DNA of 51,962 bases from JAVDCA01 sp035764045 (GCA_035764045.1 DASTZX010000256.1:1-51962), one strand, 5' to 3'; positions 1 to 12,329 are shown, counted from the first letter of the stretch. Notes: a model not told the origin generated them from the letters alone. Numbers and translations: made by a program.

Positions 1-3192
<3,192 letters not shown>

Positions 3193-3208
3193 GCGATGGG
3201 CGATACGC

Positions 3209-5119
3209 ATGGAGCCGAATGATCGGGTCAACATCCTGCTGGTCGACGACCAGCCGGCCAAGTTGATGAGCTATGAGGTCATTTTGCATGACCTCGGCGA
3301 GAACCTGTTGCAGGCGACCTCGGGCCGCGAGGCGCTCGAGCATCTGCTCCGATCGGAGGTCGCCGTCGTCCTGGTCGATGTCTGCATGCCCGACCTCGAC
3401 GGGTTCCAGCTCGCCGCGATGATCCGCGATCATCCCCGCTTCCAGAAGACGGCAATCATCTTCATATCCGCCATCCATCTGAGCGAGATGGATCGGCTGC
3501 GCGGATACGAGATGGGCGCGGTCGACTACGTGCCGGTCCCGGTCATTCCGGAAGTGCTGCGCGCGAAGGTCAAGGTGTTCGCGGAGCTCTACCGCAAGAC
3601 CCGGCAGCTCGAGCGGCTCAACGCCGAGCTCGAGCAAAGGGTCGCGCTGCGCACGGCCGAGCTCGAATCGTCCACCGCCCGGCTGAGCGACAGCGAGCAG
3701 CGCCGCAGCCTCGCGCTGGTCGCGGGCAACATGGGATCGTGGGACTGGGACCGGGAGAACGGCGACTGCTTCTGGGACGAAGGCCAGTGCCGGATCTTCG
3801 GCGTCGACCCGGAGATCTTCGTGGTGACAGCCGAGAGCGTGAAGGCGCTCGTCCATCCCGATGATTGGTCGCGCCTGCAGCACGCGCTGGAGCAGCTCTT
3901 CTTCGAGAAGAAATCGCATCAGACCGAATTCCGCGTGCGGCGGCCCGACGGAGAGATCCGCTGGTGCCTCGGCACGGCGGCGCCGACGATGGACGCGACC
4001 GACCGCATCATCCGGCTGAGCGGGGTCACGGTCGACATTACCGAACGCAAGGAATCGGAGGTGCGCCAGGCCCTGCTCGCGCGCGAGGTCGACCACCGGG
4101 CGAAGAATGCGCTGGCGATCGTGCAGTCGATCGTGCGGCTGACGCGCGCCGAGAGCATTGCCGCTTACATGACGGCGGTCGAGGGACGCATCCAGGCGCT
4201 CTCGCGCGCGCATACGGTGCTCTCGCACTCGCGTTGGCAGGGGGCGGACCTCGCCGGACTGGTCGAGGAGGAGCTCGCCCCCTATCGCGGCGAGACCAAC
4301 GAGCGCATCGCGACCAGCGGGCCGGTCGTGTCGCTGCAGCCGGCCGCCGCTCAGACCCTGACGCTGGCATTGCACGAGCTCGCCACGAATGCCGCGAAGT
4401 ACGGCGCGCTCTCCGCGATCTCGGGCCAGGTCCGGGTGCGGTGGGATCTCACCCCCACCGCTCTCGTCCTACACTGGGAGGAGTCGGGCGGTCCGCGCAC
4501 GCGCAAGCCAGCCAAGCTCGGGTTCGGCACGCGCATCATCGCCGCGAGTGTCGAAGGCCAGCTTGGCGGCAAGGCCGCGTTCAACTGGGACGACGGCGGT
4601 CTGCATTGCATCCTCAACATCCCGCGCGGCGAGAAGATCGAGCAGCCGAGCTCGGGTGCCCCCGCCGCAGCCGCCGAGGAGAAGAACCACGCCACGGTGG
4701 CGGCCAAATTCGTCGTGAATGGCAGCCGCATCATGGTGGTCGAGGATGAGGCCCTGGTCGCGATGGTGGAGAGCGACGCGCTCACCGAGCTCGGCTACGA
4801 GGTCGCTGGTCCGTTCAGCCGGCCCGCCGAAGCGCTTGCAGCTGTGAAGGCCGGCGGCCTCGCCGCGGCCATCCTCGACATCAATCTCGGCGGCACCCCG
4901 GTCTATCCGGTCGCCGAGGAGCTGGCGGCGCGCGGCATTCCCTTCATCTTCGTGACCGGCTACGGGACCGAGAGCATCGACCGGCGTTTCGCCAACGTTC
5001 CGGTCCTGCAGAAGCCCATCGACCGCGAAGCCTTGCAGCGGATCTTCGTCAGCGGCGTCGCCGGGCCCGCCGCGCATCCGAGTGGAATCGAAGGAACCGC
5101 GCGCGCGGCGACCGGCTGA
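3209..5119 (+). CDS. REC-PAS-HWE histidine kinase-REC signalling protein
   Basis: The 636-residue protein begins with a receiver domain (VNILLVDDQPAK), then a coiled coil (about 125-175), a PAS domain of PAS_3 type (175-295) and an HWE-family kinase core. The phospho-acceptor box REVDHRAKNALAIVQ contains H296, followed by HELATNAAKYG and the family's W-x-E motif in LVLHWEESGG. A second receiver closes the protein (MVVEDEALV, with the acceptor Asp in AILDINLGG). The ATG at 3209 was chosen because it sits just before the REC fold; the frame is also open further upstream, but that would overlap the preceding kinase. HWE kinases commonly feed general stress or light signalling. Having receivers at both ends suggests that it takes phosphate from another kinase, possibly the upstream hybrid kinase, and also controls its own output. 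The partner is inferred. Confidence 0.92.
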   Translation: MEPNDRVNILLVDDQPAKLMSYEVILHDLGENLLQATSGREALEHLLRSEVAVVLVDVCMPDLDGFQLAAMIRDHPRFQKTAIIFISAIHLSEMDRLRGYEMGAVDYVPVPVIPEVLRAKVKVFAELYRKTRQLERLNAELEQRVALRTAELESSTARLSDSEQRRSLALVAGNMGSWDWDRENGDCFWDEGQCRIFGVDPEIFVVTAESVKALVHPDDWSRLQHALEQLFFEKKSHQTEFRVRRPDGEIRWCLGTAAPTMDATDRIIRLSGVTVDITERKESEVRQALLAREVDHRAKNALAIVQSIVRLTRAESIAAYMTAVEGRIQALSRAHTVLSHSRWQGADLAGLVEEELAPYRGETNERIATSGPVVSLQPAAAQTLTLALHELATNAAKYGALSAISGQVRVRWDLTPTALVLHWEESGGPRTRKPAKLGFGTRIIAASVEGQLGGKAAFNWDDGGLHCILNIPRGEKIEQPSSGAPAAAAEEKNHATVAAKFVVNGSRIMVVEDEALVAMVESDALTELGYEVAGPFSRPAEALAAVKAGGLAAAILDINLGGTPVYPVAEELAARGIPFIFVTGYGTESIDRRFANVPVLQKPIDREALQRIFVSGVAGPAAHPSGIEGTARAATG

Positions 5120-5136
5120 CGCCCCTCAATTCATCA

Positions 5137-5158
5137 CCGGTCATCGTGCGTTGACCGG
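5137..5158 (+). terminator. Stem-loop after the REC-PAS-HWE-REC gene
   Basis: CCGGTCA at 5137-5143 pairs perfectly with TGACCGG at 5152-5158 around an 8-nt loop, 18 bp after the stop codon. No T run follows, so it is either a weak terminator or a 3'-end-stabilising hairpin. Confidence 0.4.
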
Positions 5159-5252
5159 CCGCGTCGAGCGGCCAGATTCATATTGTTCGGCGCGCAGGCG
5201 ACCCGTACGCCGGAGCTATATAACTTACTGAAATATCATGTCTTTCCGCCCC

Positions 5253-5277
5253 GGAACTTCGGTCGTGCGGTGACGTT
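5253..5277 (+). promoter_or_regulatory. EcfG-type (general stress response) promoter motif
   Basis: GGAAC (5253-5257) and CGTT (5274-5277) are separated by exactly 16 nt. This matches the consensus known for sigma-EcfG promoters in alphaproteobacteria (GGAAC, 16-17 nt, CGTT). It lies about 330 bp upstream of an HWE-kinase gene in the same direction. HWE/HisKA2 kinases are known to act on the PhyR-NepR-EcfG switch, so feedback control is plausible. No phyR, nepR or ecfG gene lies in this window. Confidence 0.5.
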
Positions 5278-5607
5278 CCTGTCATGCAGTCCGGCTACCG
5301 GCCCGACCGCCCGCGACATCCTGCGGACGGCGCGACATCGGCGTTCAGCCCAGTGCGAGAGTGTTTGGGGCGCTTCGGCGGAAGCGGCGTACGCGAGCGT
5401 GCCCAAAACTTCAAACGACTCCCGACAGCTCACGTCGGAGGCCACCATGCGGACAAGCCCGCCGCCTTCCTAGGCGATCGCCCCCGAGACGACGTCGCCC
5501 CTCCCCGCCTCGCATTTTCGAACCACGGGCACCCTGCCCGAGTTTCCTCATTGCGAATGCCCCTCGGCGCCACAGGCCCGTGCGCTCGACGGCCCAGGTT
5601 GACTATC

Positions 5608-6696
5608 ATGGAGGTCTCCGTGAGCGAACAGCGCATCGATTCCCGGACCGCATCGGCCGATGGCGGGGTGCCGGCTCACGACGGGTGCGGCCACGACAGC
5701 GCCGACCTCTTGAACGATCCTGAATTCATCTGGAGCGTGCTCGCCCACAGCACCGAGGCGATCATGGTGCTGGACCTCGACGGGTGCATTCGGTTCATCA
5801 GCCCCGGCGCGGTGCGCGCTCTCGAGATCGCCGACGGCGATGCGCTGATCGGAACGCCGTGGCTCGGATTCTGGAATGATGACGGAACTGCGCAAGCGCT
5901 GGCTTGCATGGAGGCGGCGAAGGCCGGCAGGACTGCGAGCTTCGAAGCGAGCGGGCGCACGGCCGAGGGCCGGCGGAGCCGTTGGCACGTCACGGTGGCG
6001 CCGATCCGGGGTAGCGGTGGCGAGCCCTGCCGCTTGCTCACCATCGCGCGCGACGGAAACGACCGTCGGAGCGCGGAGCGCGCGCACATGGCCGGCCCGC
6101 GGGAGCTGCACCATCGGGTCAAGAACACGCTCGCCATGGCGATGGCGATCACCTCGCAAAGCCTTGCCCGCGCAGCAACGGTCGCGGAGGGCCGGCAGGT
6201 GGTGGAGGAACGGCTGATGGCGCTGGCCGGTTTTCACGACGTGCTGCACGACGGCGGGATAGACGGCGCGAGCCTGCGCGAGGTCGTCGAGCGCGCAGTT
6301 GCGCCGTATGATTCCTCGCCGTCGCCCTATGCGATCGTGGGCGATGACATCGCGCTTTCGCCCCGGGCAGCGCTCGCGGCCGGCATGGCGTTGCACGAGC
6401 TTTGCACCAACGCGGTCAAGCACGGCGTGCTGTCCGCCAAGGGCGGAGCGGTCGAGATCTCGTGGCGCACCGACGAGGCCACGCGACGCCTTCACTTCAC
6501 TTGGCGCGAACGCGGCCGTCCCGGCGTGCGGGAACCGCTGCGTCCCGGCTTCGGCATGCGCATCATCCAGGCGAGCTTCCGCGACCAGCTCGGCGGGAGC
6601 GTGACCATCTCGCTCGAGCCGGAGGGGCTGGTCTGCGCGCTCGAGGCGCCGCTCTCCGGCCTGCAGGAGACCGCGCGGAAACAGGCGGCAGATTGA
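5608..6696 (+). CDS. PAS-domain HWE-family sensor histidine kinase
   Basis: This soluble sensor kinase is about 362 residues long. A PAS domain (about 35-155: LAHSTEAIMVLDLDG...) is followed by the HWE kinase core. The phospho-acceptor box is RELHHRVKNTLAMAMAI, the N box is MALHELCTNAVKHG, the W-x-E motif is FTWRERGRP, and GFGMRII is also present. It has no membrane segment and no receiver domain. The start is uncertain: ATG 5608 has no clear ribosome site, whereas GTG 5620 (four codons later) has GGAGGT four bases upstream and may be the real start. The kinase core is related to that of the preceding gene, but a 488-bp gap and its own promoter motif suggest separate control. The signal and output partner are unknown. 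Confidence 0.9.
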   Translation: MEVSVSEQRIDSRTASADGGVPAHDGCGHDSADLLNDPEFIWSVLAHSTEAIMVLDLDGCIRFISPGAVRALEIADGDALIGTPWLGFWNDDGTAQALACMEAAKAGRTASFEASGRTAEGRRSRWHVTVAPIRGSGGEPCRLLTIARDGNDRRSAERAHMAGPRELHHRVKNTLAMAMAITSQSLARAATVAEGRQVVEERLMALAGFHDVLHDGGIDGASLREVVERAVAPYDSSPSPYAIVGDDIALSPRAALAAGMALHELCTNAVKHGVLSAKGGAVEISWRTDEATRRLHFTWRERGRPGVREPLRPGFGMRIIQASFRDQLGGSVTISLEPEGLVCALEAPLSGLQETARKQAAD

Positions 6697-6713
6697 CTTG
6701 GCCCGGCCGGGAC

Positions 6714-7592
6714 TCAGCCGGGGATGAACTTGTACCCGTTGTCCCAGTGACGCACCCGCGCGATCGAGGTCGCCGACGGGAAGTGCGTGATGCACATGAG
6801 GGTCGGAGCGTCGCAAAAGCGGTCGAAGATCCGCCGCCGCGTTTCACCCGCCTGCTTCGAGTCGTGATCCGCGCGCATGCCGAGGTCTGGGTAGCGCCCC
6901 TGGATCGGGGAATGGATCATGTCGCCGGCGATCAGCGCGTCCTCGCCGGGGCGGCCGACCAGCACTGAGTAATGGTCGATCGTGTGGCCGGGCGTGGGAA
7001 TGCATTGCACCGAATCGTTCAGCGCAAAATCGCTCTTGACCACCTGCGCGCGCTTCGCCGCCACGATCGGCAGCACCGAGTCGGTGATCCAGGGTACACC
7101 CGCCGGGTCTTCCTTCTCTTTCTGCGTCCAATGCGCAAGCTCGCGGTCGGCCATGACGTATTTCGCGTTCGGAAAGGTCGGCACCCAGCGCCCGTTCTCG
7201 AGCCGCGTGTTCCAGCCCACATGATCGACATGCAGGTGCGTGCACATGACATAGTCGATGTCGCCGAAGCCGAGACCGGCGGCCGCGAGTCCCTTTTCGA
7301 AGCGGTCATCGTTCATCATGTTCCAGAACGGCCGCGCCGGGCGGGGCTTGTGATTGCCGACGCAGGAATCGATCAGGATGTTGTGATGCGGCGTCTTCAC
7401 CACGAAGCTCTGCACGCACAGCACCATCCGGCCGGCGGCCGGATCGACGAAGGTCGGCTGCAGCCAGGACCGATTCTCGTCCACCATCTCCCTGGTCAGC
7501 TTGGGGAAGAATTCGAACACGTCGAAGAACGGCCCCTGCTGCTCGACGACCGGATGAATGGTGATGTCGCGAAGCGTGATCGCTGAGCTCAT
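6714..7592 (-). CDS. MBL-fold metallo-hydrolase
   Basis: A 292-residue metallo-beta-lactamase-fold enzyme. The zinc-binding signature is HLHVDHVGW, with further ligands in TPGHTIDHYSV and ALIAGDMIHSP. There is no signal peptide, so it is probably cytoplasmic. Close relatives are annotated as quorum-quenching lactonases or as general hydrolases of esters and lactones, and the sequence alone does not choose between these. It converges on the PAS-HWE kinase, leaving 17 bp between the stops, and diverges from the methyltransferase across 190 bp. The substrate is unassigned. Confidence 0.88.
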   Translation of the reverse strand: MSSAITLRDITIHPVVEQQGPFFDVFEFFPKLTREMVDENRSWLQPTFVDPAAGRMVLCVQSFVVKTPHHNILIDSCVGNHKPRPARPFWNMMNDDRFEKGLAAAGLGFGDIDYVMCTHLHVDHVGWNTRLENGRWVPTFPNAKYVMADRELAHWTQKEKEDPAGVPWITDSVLPIVAAKRAQVVKSDFALNDSVQCIPTPGHTIDHYSVLVGRPGEDALIAGDMIHSPIQGRYPDLGMRADHDSKQAGETRRRIFDRFCDAPTLMCITHFPSATSIARVRHWDNGYKFIPG

Positions 7593-7782
7593 CGTAGGCG
7601 CCTTCCGCGGATTTGGATCAAAGCATCGCCGATGTTAGCGACGCGGCCGCCCCTCGCCTAGGCCGTGGCCTCGACGCCTCTCGACAAATCGGCCGGTTCC
7701 TGGCACATCGCCGGCACGATCCGCGATCGCCGGGCGCAAGCGCGGCCGCCCGCACCTTGCAGACGCAAAGGCAAAGTTACCC

Positions 7783-8538
7783 ATGAGCACCCTCGTTCAA
7801 GAGCAGTTCGGCCGCAATGCGGAAGGCTATCTCACCAGCAAGCCGCATGCGCAGGGCAAGAGCCTGGACCGGCTGATCGCCCTCACCCGGCCGCAGCGCG
7901 ATTGGCGCGTGCTCGATGTGGCGACCGGCGGCGGCCACGTCGCCTATGCGTTCGCGCCGCACGTCGCGCGGGTTTGGGCGACGGACATCACCGACGAGAT
8001 GATCGCGCTGGTGCGCAGCGAAGCGAGCAAGCGCGGCCTTGCCAACCTGCGCACCGGCTTCGCCAAGGCGGAAGCCCTCTCGTTCGACGACGCGAGCTTC
8101 GATCTCGTCACCTGCCGAATCGCGCCCCACCACTTCGAGAGCATCCCGGCCTTCGTCCGCGAGGTGCATCGGGTGCTCAAGCCCGGCGCGCTGTTCGGCC
8201 TGGTCGACAACGTGGTGGTTCCCGGAAGCGTCGGCGAGTTCGTGAACGCTTTCGAACGATTCCGCGATCCCAGCCACCTGCGCGCCTGGACGATGCAGGA
8301 ATGGCGCGACGCGCTCACGACTGCGGGTTTCGCCATCGCGCACGAGGAGGAGCTCGACAAGATCATGGAATTCAAGCCGTGGGCGGCGCGCCACAACGCG
8401 GACGTGCAGGCCTTCCTGCGCGCGATGCTGGCGCATGCCGACCCGGACGTGCGCGCCTCGCTCGATCCGCAAGGCAGCGGCGACGCGCTGACGTTCCGCC
8501 TGCGCGAGGGCCTGTTCATCGGGCGCAAGGGCGCCTGA
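7783..8538 (+). CDS. Class I SAM-dependent methyltransferase
   Basis: A 251-residue methyltransferase of the UbiE/Methyltransf_11 type. Motif I is VLDVATGGGHVAYAF, with an acidic residue in WATDITDEMI for the SAM ribose. The later motifs are FDLVTCRIAPHHF and VHRVLKPGALFGLVDN. The layout (SAM fold first, cap region after) fits small-molecule methylation, but the substrate cannot be read from the sequence. The ATG at 7783 is preceded by AAAGG. Only 8 bp separate its stop from that of the convergent TRAP permease. Confidence 0.88.
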   Translation: MSTLVQEQFGRNAEGYLTSKPHAQGKSLDRLIALTRPQRDWRVLDVATGGGHVAYAFAPHVARVWATDITDEMIALVRSEASKRGLANLRTGFAKAEALSFDDASFDLVTCRIAPHHFESIPAFVREVHRVLKPGALFGLVDNVVVPGSVGEFVNAFERFRDPSHLRAWTMQEWRDALTTAGFAIAHEEELDKIMEFKPWAARHNADVQAFLRAMLAHADPDVRASLDPQGSGDALTFRLREGLFIGRKGA

Positions 8539-8546
8539 TGGACCCG

Positions 8547-10583
8547 CTAGTGCATTCCGAGCAGCCGGGGCAGGAACAGCGTGAGCTCCGGCACGTAGGT
8601 GACGATCGCCAGGAATAGCAGCATCGTCACCAGCCACGGCCAGACCGCGACGGCGAGATCGGTGATGCGCATGCGAGCGATCATCGAGGCCACATAGAGA
8701 TTGAGGCCGACCGGTGGGTGGCACAGCCCGACCTCCATGTTGACGTCGATCACGATGCCGAAATGCACCGGGTCGATTCCGAGCTTGCGCGCCGCAGGAG
8801 CGAGGATCGGCGCCATGATCAGGATGATCGAGTTCGGCTCCATGAAGTTGCCGGCCGCGAGCAGCAGGATGTTCACCAGCAGGAGGAAGCCGAACCAGCC
8901 GAGGTTCTGCGCAAGGATCCAGTCCGCGAGCGCGGAGGGAATGTTCTCGTTGGTCAGCACGAAGGAGAACAGCACCGCATTGGTGATGATGTAGAGCAGC
9001 ATCGCGCTGGTGTTCGCGGCCCGCAGCAGCACCCGCGGCACGTCCTTGAACCCGATCGCCTTGTAGACGAAGACGGCGATGAAGAAGGAATAGACGGCGG
9101 CCATCGCAGCGGCTTCCGTGGCCGTGAACAGGCCGCTGTAGATGCCGCCGATGATGATGACGACGAGCATCAGTCCCCACAGGCTTTCCCGGAAGCTGTG
9201 CCAGGTCTCGCCCCAGGTCGCTTTCGCCACGCACGGGTAGTCGCGCTTTCGGGCCAGATACCAGGTCACCAGGCAGAGCATGACGGTGAGCAGCGAACCC
9301 GGCAGCAGGCCGGCGACGAAAAGCGCCCCGATCGACGTGTTGGTCGAGACGGCGTAGACGATCTTCGGAATCGACGGCAGCATCAGGATTCCGAGCGAAC
9401 CCGCCACCGTGATGATGCCGGCCCCGAAGCGCATCGGATAGCCGTGCCGCACCATTTCGGGCAGGACGATCGCGCCGATCGCGGCGACGGTCGCCACGCT
9501 CGACCCGCACACCAGGGCGAACATGGCGCAGGCCACGATGCCGGCGAGCCCGAGCCCGCCGTGCCAATGGCCGATCAGGGAAACCGCGAAGTTGATCATC
9601 CGGCGCGCCACGCCGCCGTGGCTGAGGAAGTTGCCGGCCAGGATGAAGAACGGAATCGCCATGATCTCGAAGCTCTCCAGTCCGGTGAAGAGCTTCATCG
9701 ACACCGCCTCGATCGGCACGTCGCTGAGGATGAACAGGAAGGTCAGCACGGTGAGGCCGAGCGCGATCGACACCGGCATGCCGGTGACCATGAACGCGAT
9801 CAGCAGGACGAAGATCGTGATGGCGCGCAGCGCCTGAGGCAGAACGACGACACCGGTCTTCTCCGCGAGGCACATCGCCAGGATCAGCAGCGGCACCAGG
9901 ATCAACATCGTCGACAGCGGGGCCGACCAGCGGCTGGAGACGGCGCCGTGCATGTCGGTCGAGGGATGCAGCGCATCGGAGGCTGCGACACCCTCGACGT
10001 GCGCCTCGTTGTGGTGCGGCAGCTCGCCGCTCCAGTAGAATGCCCATGCCACCTGGAGGAAGCGGAAGCACATCAGGGCGGAGCCGAGCGGGATCGCGAG
10101 ATAGATGATCCACATCGGCGCTTCGAGATCGTTCGACTGCTGGCCGGTGTCGTACATCTGGCTGACGAAGGTCAGGCCGAACGCCGCGACGATGCCGGTA
10201 AAGAACGCGCCGCAGCAGACCGCGAACAGGATCACGCGCTTGCGGTAGTGCTTCGGGAGCATGTTCACGAGCACGTCGACGCCGACGTGGATGCCGGTCC
10301 GCACGCCGTAGGCGGCGCCGAACTTGGCCATCCAGATGAACATGTAGATGCAGAGCTCCTGCGCCCACGAGAGATCGAGCGAGGCGAGCCAGGAATAGGC
10401 GGCGTGCAGGATGTCGGGCAGCACCGGCACGCCGCGCAAGGCGAGCCATTTCGCCAGGTCGATCGAGACGCCGGTGCCGTAGCGATGCACGACGGCGCCG
10501 AAGATCAGTGCCGTTGCCGCCGCGATCAGCGTGGCAATCAGCCATTCCTCGAGATGATCGAGCGCACGCAAGAGCACGCGCAT
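8547..10583 (-). CDS. Fused TRAP transporter permease (DctQ-DctM)
   Basis: A 678-residue inner-membrane protein that joins both permease subunits of a TRAP transporter. The DctQ-like four-helix part covers about 10-175 (WAQELCIYMFIWMAKFGAAY, VRTGIHVGVDVL). A charged linker follows (about 180-215), then a DctM-like large subunit (225-675) ending with the family motif GLCHPPVGLNLYVASMI. TRAP systems use the ion gradient to import carboxylates or related acids handed over by a periplasmic binding protein. The partner dctP-like gene lies 82 bp upstream on the same strand, with a strong hairpin between them. A GGAGGGG stands just before the ATG. Confidence 0.93.
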   Translation of the reverse strand: MRVLLRALDHLEEWLIATLIAAATALIFGAVVHRYGTGVSIDLAKWLALRGVPVLPDILHAAYSWLASLDLSWAQELCIYMFIWMAKFGAAYGVRTGIHVGVDVLVNMLPKHYRKRVILFAVCCGAFFTGIVAAFGLTFVSQMYDTGQQSNDLEAPMWIIYLAIPLGSALMCFRFLQVAWAFYWSGELPHHNEAHVEGVAASDALHPSTDMHGAVSSRWSAPLSTMLILVPLLILAMCLAEKTGVVVLPQALRAITIFVLLIAFMVTGMPVSIALGLTVLTFLFILSDVPIEAVSMKLFTGLESFEIMAIPFFILAGNFLSHGGVARRMINFAVSLIGHWHGGLGLAGIVACAMFALVCGSSVATVAAIGAIVLPEMVRHGYPMRFGAGIITVAGSLGILMLPSIPKIVYAVSTNTSIGALFVAGLLPGSLLTVMLCLVTWYLARKRDYPCVAKATWGETWHSFRESLWGLMLVVIIIGGIYSGLFTATEAAAMAAVYSFFIAVFVYKAIGFKDVPRVLLRAANTSAMLLYIITNAVLFSFVLTNENIPSALADWILAQNLGWFGFLLLVNILLLAAGNFMEPNSIILIMAPILAPAARKLGIDPVHFGIVIDVNMEVGLCHPPVGLNLYVASMIARMRITDLAVAVWPWLVTMLLFLAIVTYVPELTLFLPRLLGMH

Positions 10584-10604
10584 GTCCCCTCCCCGGCGCG
10601 AAAG

Positions 10605-10632
10605 CGGCCGGGAGCCTCCAGACTCCCGGCCG
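10605..10632 (-). promoter_or_regulatory. Intercistronic stem-loop between the TRAP binding protein and permease genes
   Basis: CGGCCGGGAG (10605-10614) and CTCCCGGCCG (10623-10632) form a perfect 10-bp stem with an 8-nt loop and no T run. A hairpin here can protect the upstream message and lower read-through, so that binding protein is made in excess over permease. This role is known for other binding-protein operons and is inferred here. Confidence 0.6.
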
Positions 10633-10665
10633 TTCGTGTCGATGCGATTTCCGCCGGCCGTCAGC

Positions 10666-11670
10666 CTACATGCTGATGTTCAGTTCCTTGTAGACGAGGT
10701 CGAGCACCTCCTGGCCGACGCGCCCCTTGGCCCATTTGTAGGTCGGGGCCATCGCCTTCTTCCAGGCCGCGCGCTGCTCATCGGTCAGATAGTGCAGCGT
10801 CGTCTTGCCGGAGTTCTTGATCTCGGCCAGTGCGTCCTCGTTCTCTTTCTTGGCGATCGAGTTGGTGTAGTCGGTCGCCTCGTCCATTGCCTTGGTGAGC
10901 TGCGTCCGGATATCGGCCGGCAGCCCATTCCAGAACTTGCTGTTGACGATCACCGCATACTGCAGATGCGCATGGTAGGACACGGTGATGTGCTTCTGCA
11001 CCTCATGGAACTTCTGCGTCAGATAGTTCGAGGGCGTGTTCTCGCAGCCGTCGACCACACCGGTCTGCAACGCCTGGTAGACCTCCGAGAAGGCCATGAT
11101 CTGCGGGATCGAGCCGACCTCGCGGAAATACTGGTCGGCGATCTTGGAGCCGGAGATGCGGATCTTCAGGCCCTGGAAGTCCGACGGGTTGATCAGCGGC
11201 CGGTTGGCCGAGGTCATGTGGAAGCCGTTGTCCCAGTAAGCGAGGCCGGTGATGTTCTTCGCCTCCAGCTTCTTGAACAGCCACTGCCCGACCGGACCCT
11301 TCATGGCCTTGGAATAAGTCTCCTCGTCCTTGAACAGCCAAGGGAGATCGAGGGCCTCGAACTCCTTCACGCCGAGCGGGGCGAACTTGGCGGTCGAGGG
11401 CGCGAGCATCTGCACCGAGCCGAGCTGGAGCGCCTCGATCTCTTCCTTGTCCTTGTACAGGCTCGAGTTCGGGTAGACCTCGATACGCACCTTGCCGTTG
11501 GTGTATTTCTCGGCAAGCTCCTTGAACTTCAAGGCGCCCTTGCCCTTGGGCGTATCATTCGCGACGACGTGGCTGAATTTGATGACGATCGGCTGTTGGG
11601 CCCCGGCCGGGATCGCCAGCATCGCCAGCGCGGCCAGCCCCATCCCCAGCAGAACCGAAATCCGTCTCAT
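10666..11670 (-). CDS. TRAP transporter periplasmic substrate-binding protein (DctP family)
   Basis: A 334-residue exported binding protein. The N-terminus is a Sec signal peptide (about 1-24, ending IPAGAQQ). The DctP fold is recognised by the ligand-binding region LKIRISGSKIADQYFREV, followed by QALQTGVVDGCENTPSN and VIVNSKFWNGLP. The arginine in KIRI usually pairs with the ligand carboxylate in this family. It would hand a carboxylated substrate to the fused DctQM permease downstream. The start is ATG 11670 with GGGAGAGG upstream. The exact ligand is unknown. Confidence 0.93.
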   Translation of the reverse strand: MRRISVLLGMGLAALAMLAIPAGAQQPIVIKFSHVVANDTPKGKGALKFKELAEKYTNGKVRIEVYPNSSLYKDKEEIEALQLGSVQMLAPSTAKFAPLGVKEFEALDLPWLFKDEETYSKAMKGPVGQWLFKKLEAKNITGLAYWDNGFHMTSANRPLINPSDFQGLKIRISGSKIADQYFREVGSIPQIMAFSEVYQALQTGVVDGCENTPSNYLTQKFHEVQKHITVSYHAHLQYAVIVNSKFWNGLPADIRTQLTKAMDEATDYTNSIAKKENEDALAEIKNSGKTTLHYLTDEQRAAWKKAMAPTYKWAKGRVGQEVLDLVYKELNISM

Positions 11671-11850
11671 TGTGCCTCTCCCGATATGGATTTTTTGGCA
11701 GTTATTGGCGGTATCTGGTCAACTCTATGCGATATGCCGCAGGCCGGACACTAGGGAATTGCAAGTCAAAACGCCGCAACGCGAGGACGGTTAAGGCCTC
11801 GGTAAAGGCTGTAAGGACCTGGGTTCCCTAGGGGCAGGTTTCGGCCAGCG

Positions 11851-12120
11851 CTAACGCTTGGCCTTCTTCTCCTCGTCGCCCGGGCGGACCACCCGCCAGG
11901 GGTCGACCTTCGTGGCCGGGATCGCCTTGTCGCCCCGGGTTGCCGCCCGGTAGGCCTTGTCGATCGCCGCATCCTCTGTCTTCTGCGCGTCACTGCGCCG
12001 GGTGAGCCCGCCGCTGTTCTCCTCCTGGGCCAGAGCCGGCGGGGTCGGCAGCGCGTAAATCGCGATCAGCGCGAAGGCGGCAGCGAGCGGTCGGACCGCC
12101 GGTCGAATGAAGCCTGTCAT
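11851..12120 (-). CDS. Small exported hypothetical protein
   Basis: An 89-residue protein with an N-terminal signal peptide (about 1-31, ending PPALAQEE) and a short charged mature part (SDAQKTEDAAIDKAYRAATR) ending DEEKKAKR. I recall similar small secreted proteins from Bradyrhizobium-type genomes, always without known function. ATG 12120 was chosen because it directly begins the signal peptide; an in-frame ATG six codons upstream (12138) is possible. It diverges from the TctC-family gene. Confidence 0.65.
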   Translation of the reverse strand: MTGFIRPAVRPLAAAFALIAIYALPTPPALAQEENSGGLTRRSDAQKTEDAAIDKAYRAATRGDKAIPATKVDPWRVVRPGDEEKKAKR

Positions 12121-12329
12121 GGGCGCCTCTTTTGCCATTGTTGGCCACGAAGCGGTGATTTGGTTGAGACTGTTCGTACCACGCCACCCGCAAATCGGGG
12201 AAGCGAGAATGCGGCAAGCCGCGGCAGTCCGCTTGACGCACGGGACCGCCGTGAAACAATGCCGCAAAACCGTGGGGAGCGGCGGCCAGCCGATCATCCG
12301 CAGGTGACGATCAGAGGGAGGACGCCGGG

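Larger units (their letters stand above)
5120..5607 (+). other. 488-bp intergenic region ahead of the PAS-HWE kinase
   Basis: The gap holds a stem-loop (5137-5158), an AT-richer stretch around 5215-5240, and the EcfG-like promoter motif (5253-5277). A very short frame at 5448-5474 (eight codons) follows a GGAGG. No convincing gene was found. If the EcfG-like promoter is used, the kinase mRNA carries a leader of roughly 320 nt. Confidence 0.6.

Noticed and set aside
5448..5474. An eight-codon leader frame after GGAGG ahead of the PAS-HWE kinase.
   Set aside because: Too short and proline-rich to judge; no attenuator structure seen beside it.
7777..10545. A 922-codon open frame on the same strand as, but out of frame with, the TRAP permease.
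   Set aside because: It is a high-GC shadow of the TRAP permease and methyltransferase; Arg/Ala-rich with no domain pattern, while the other frame has clear TRAP motifs.
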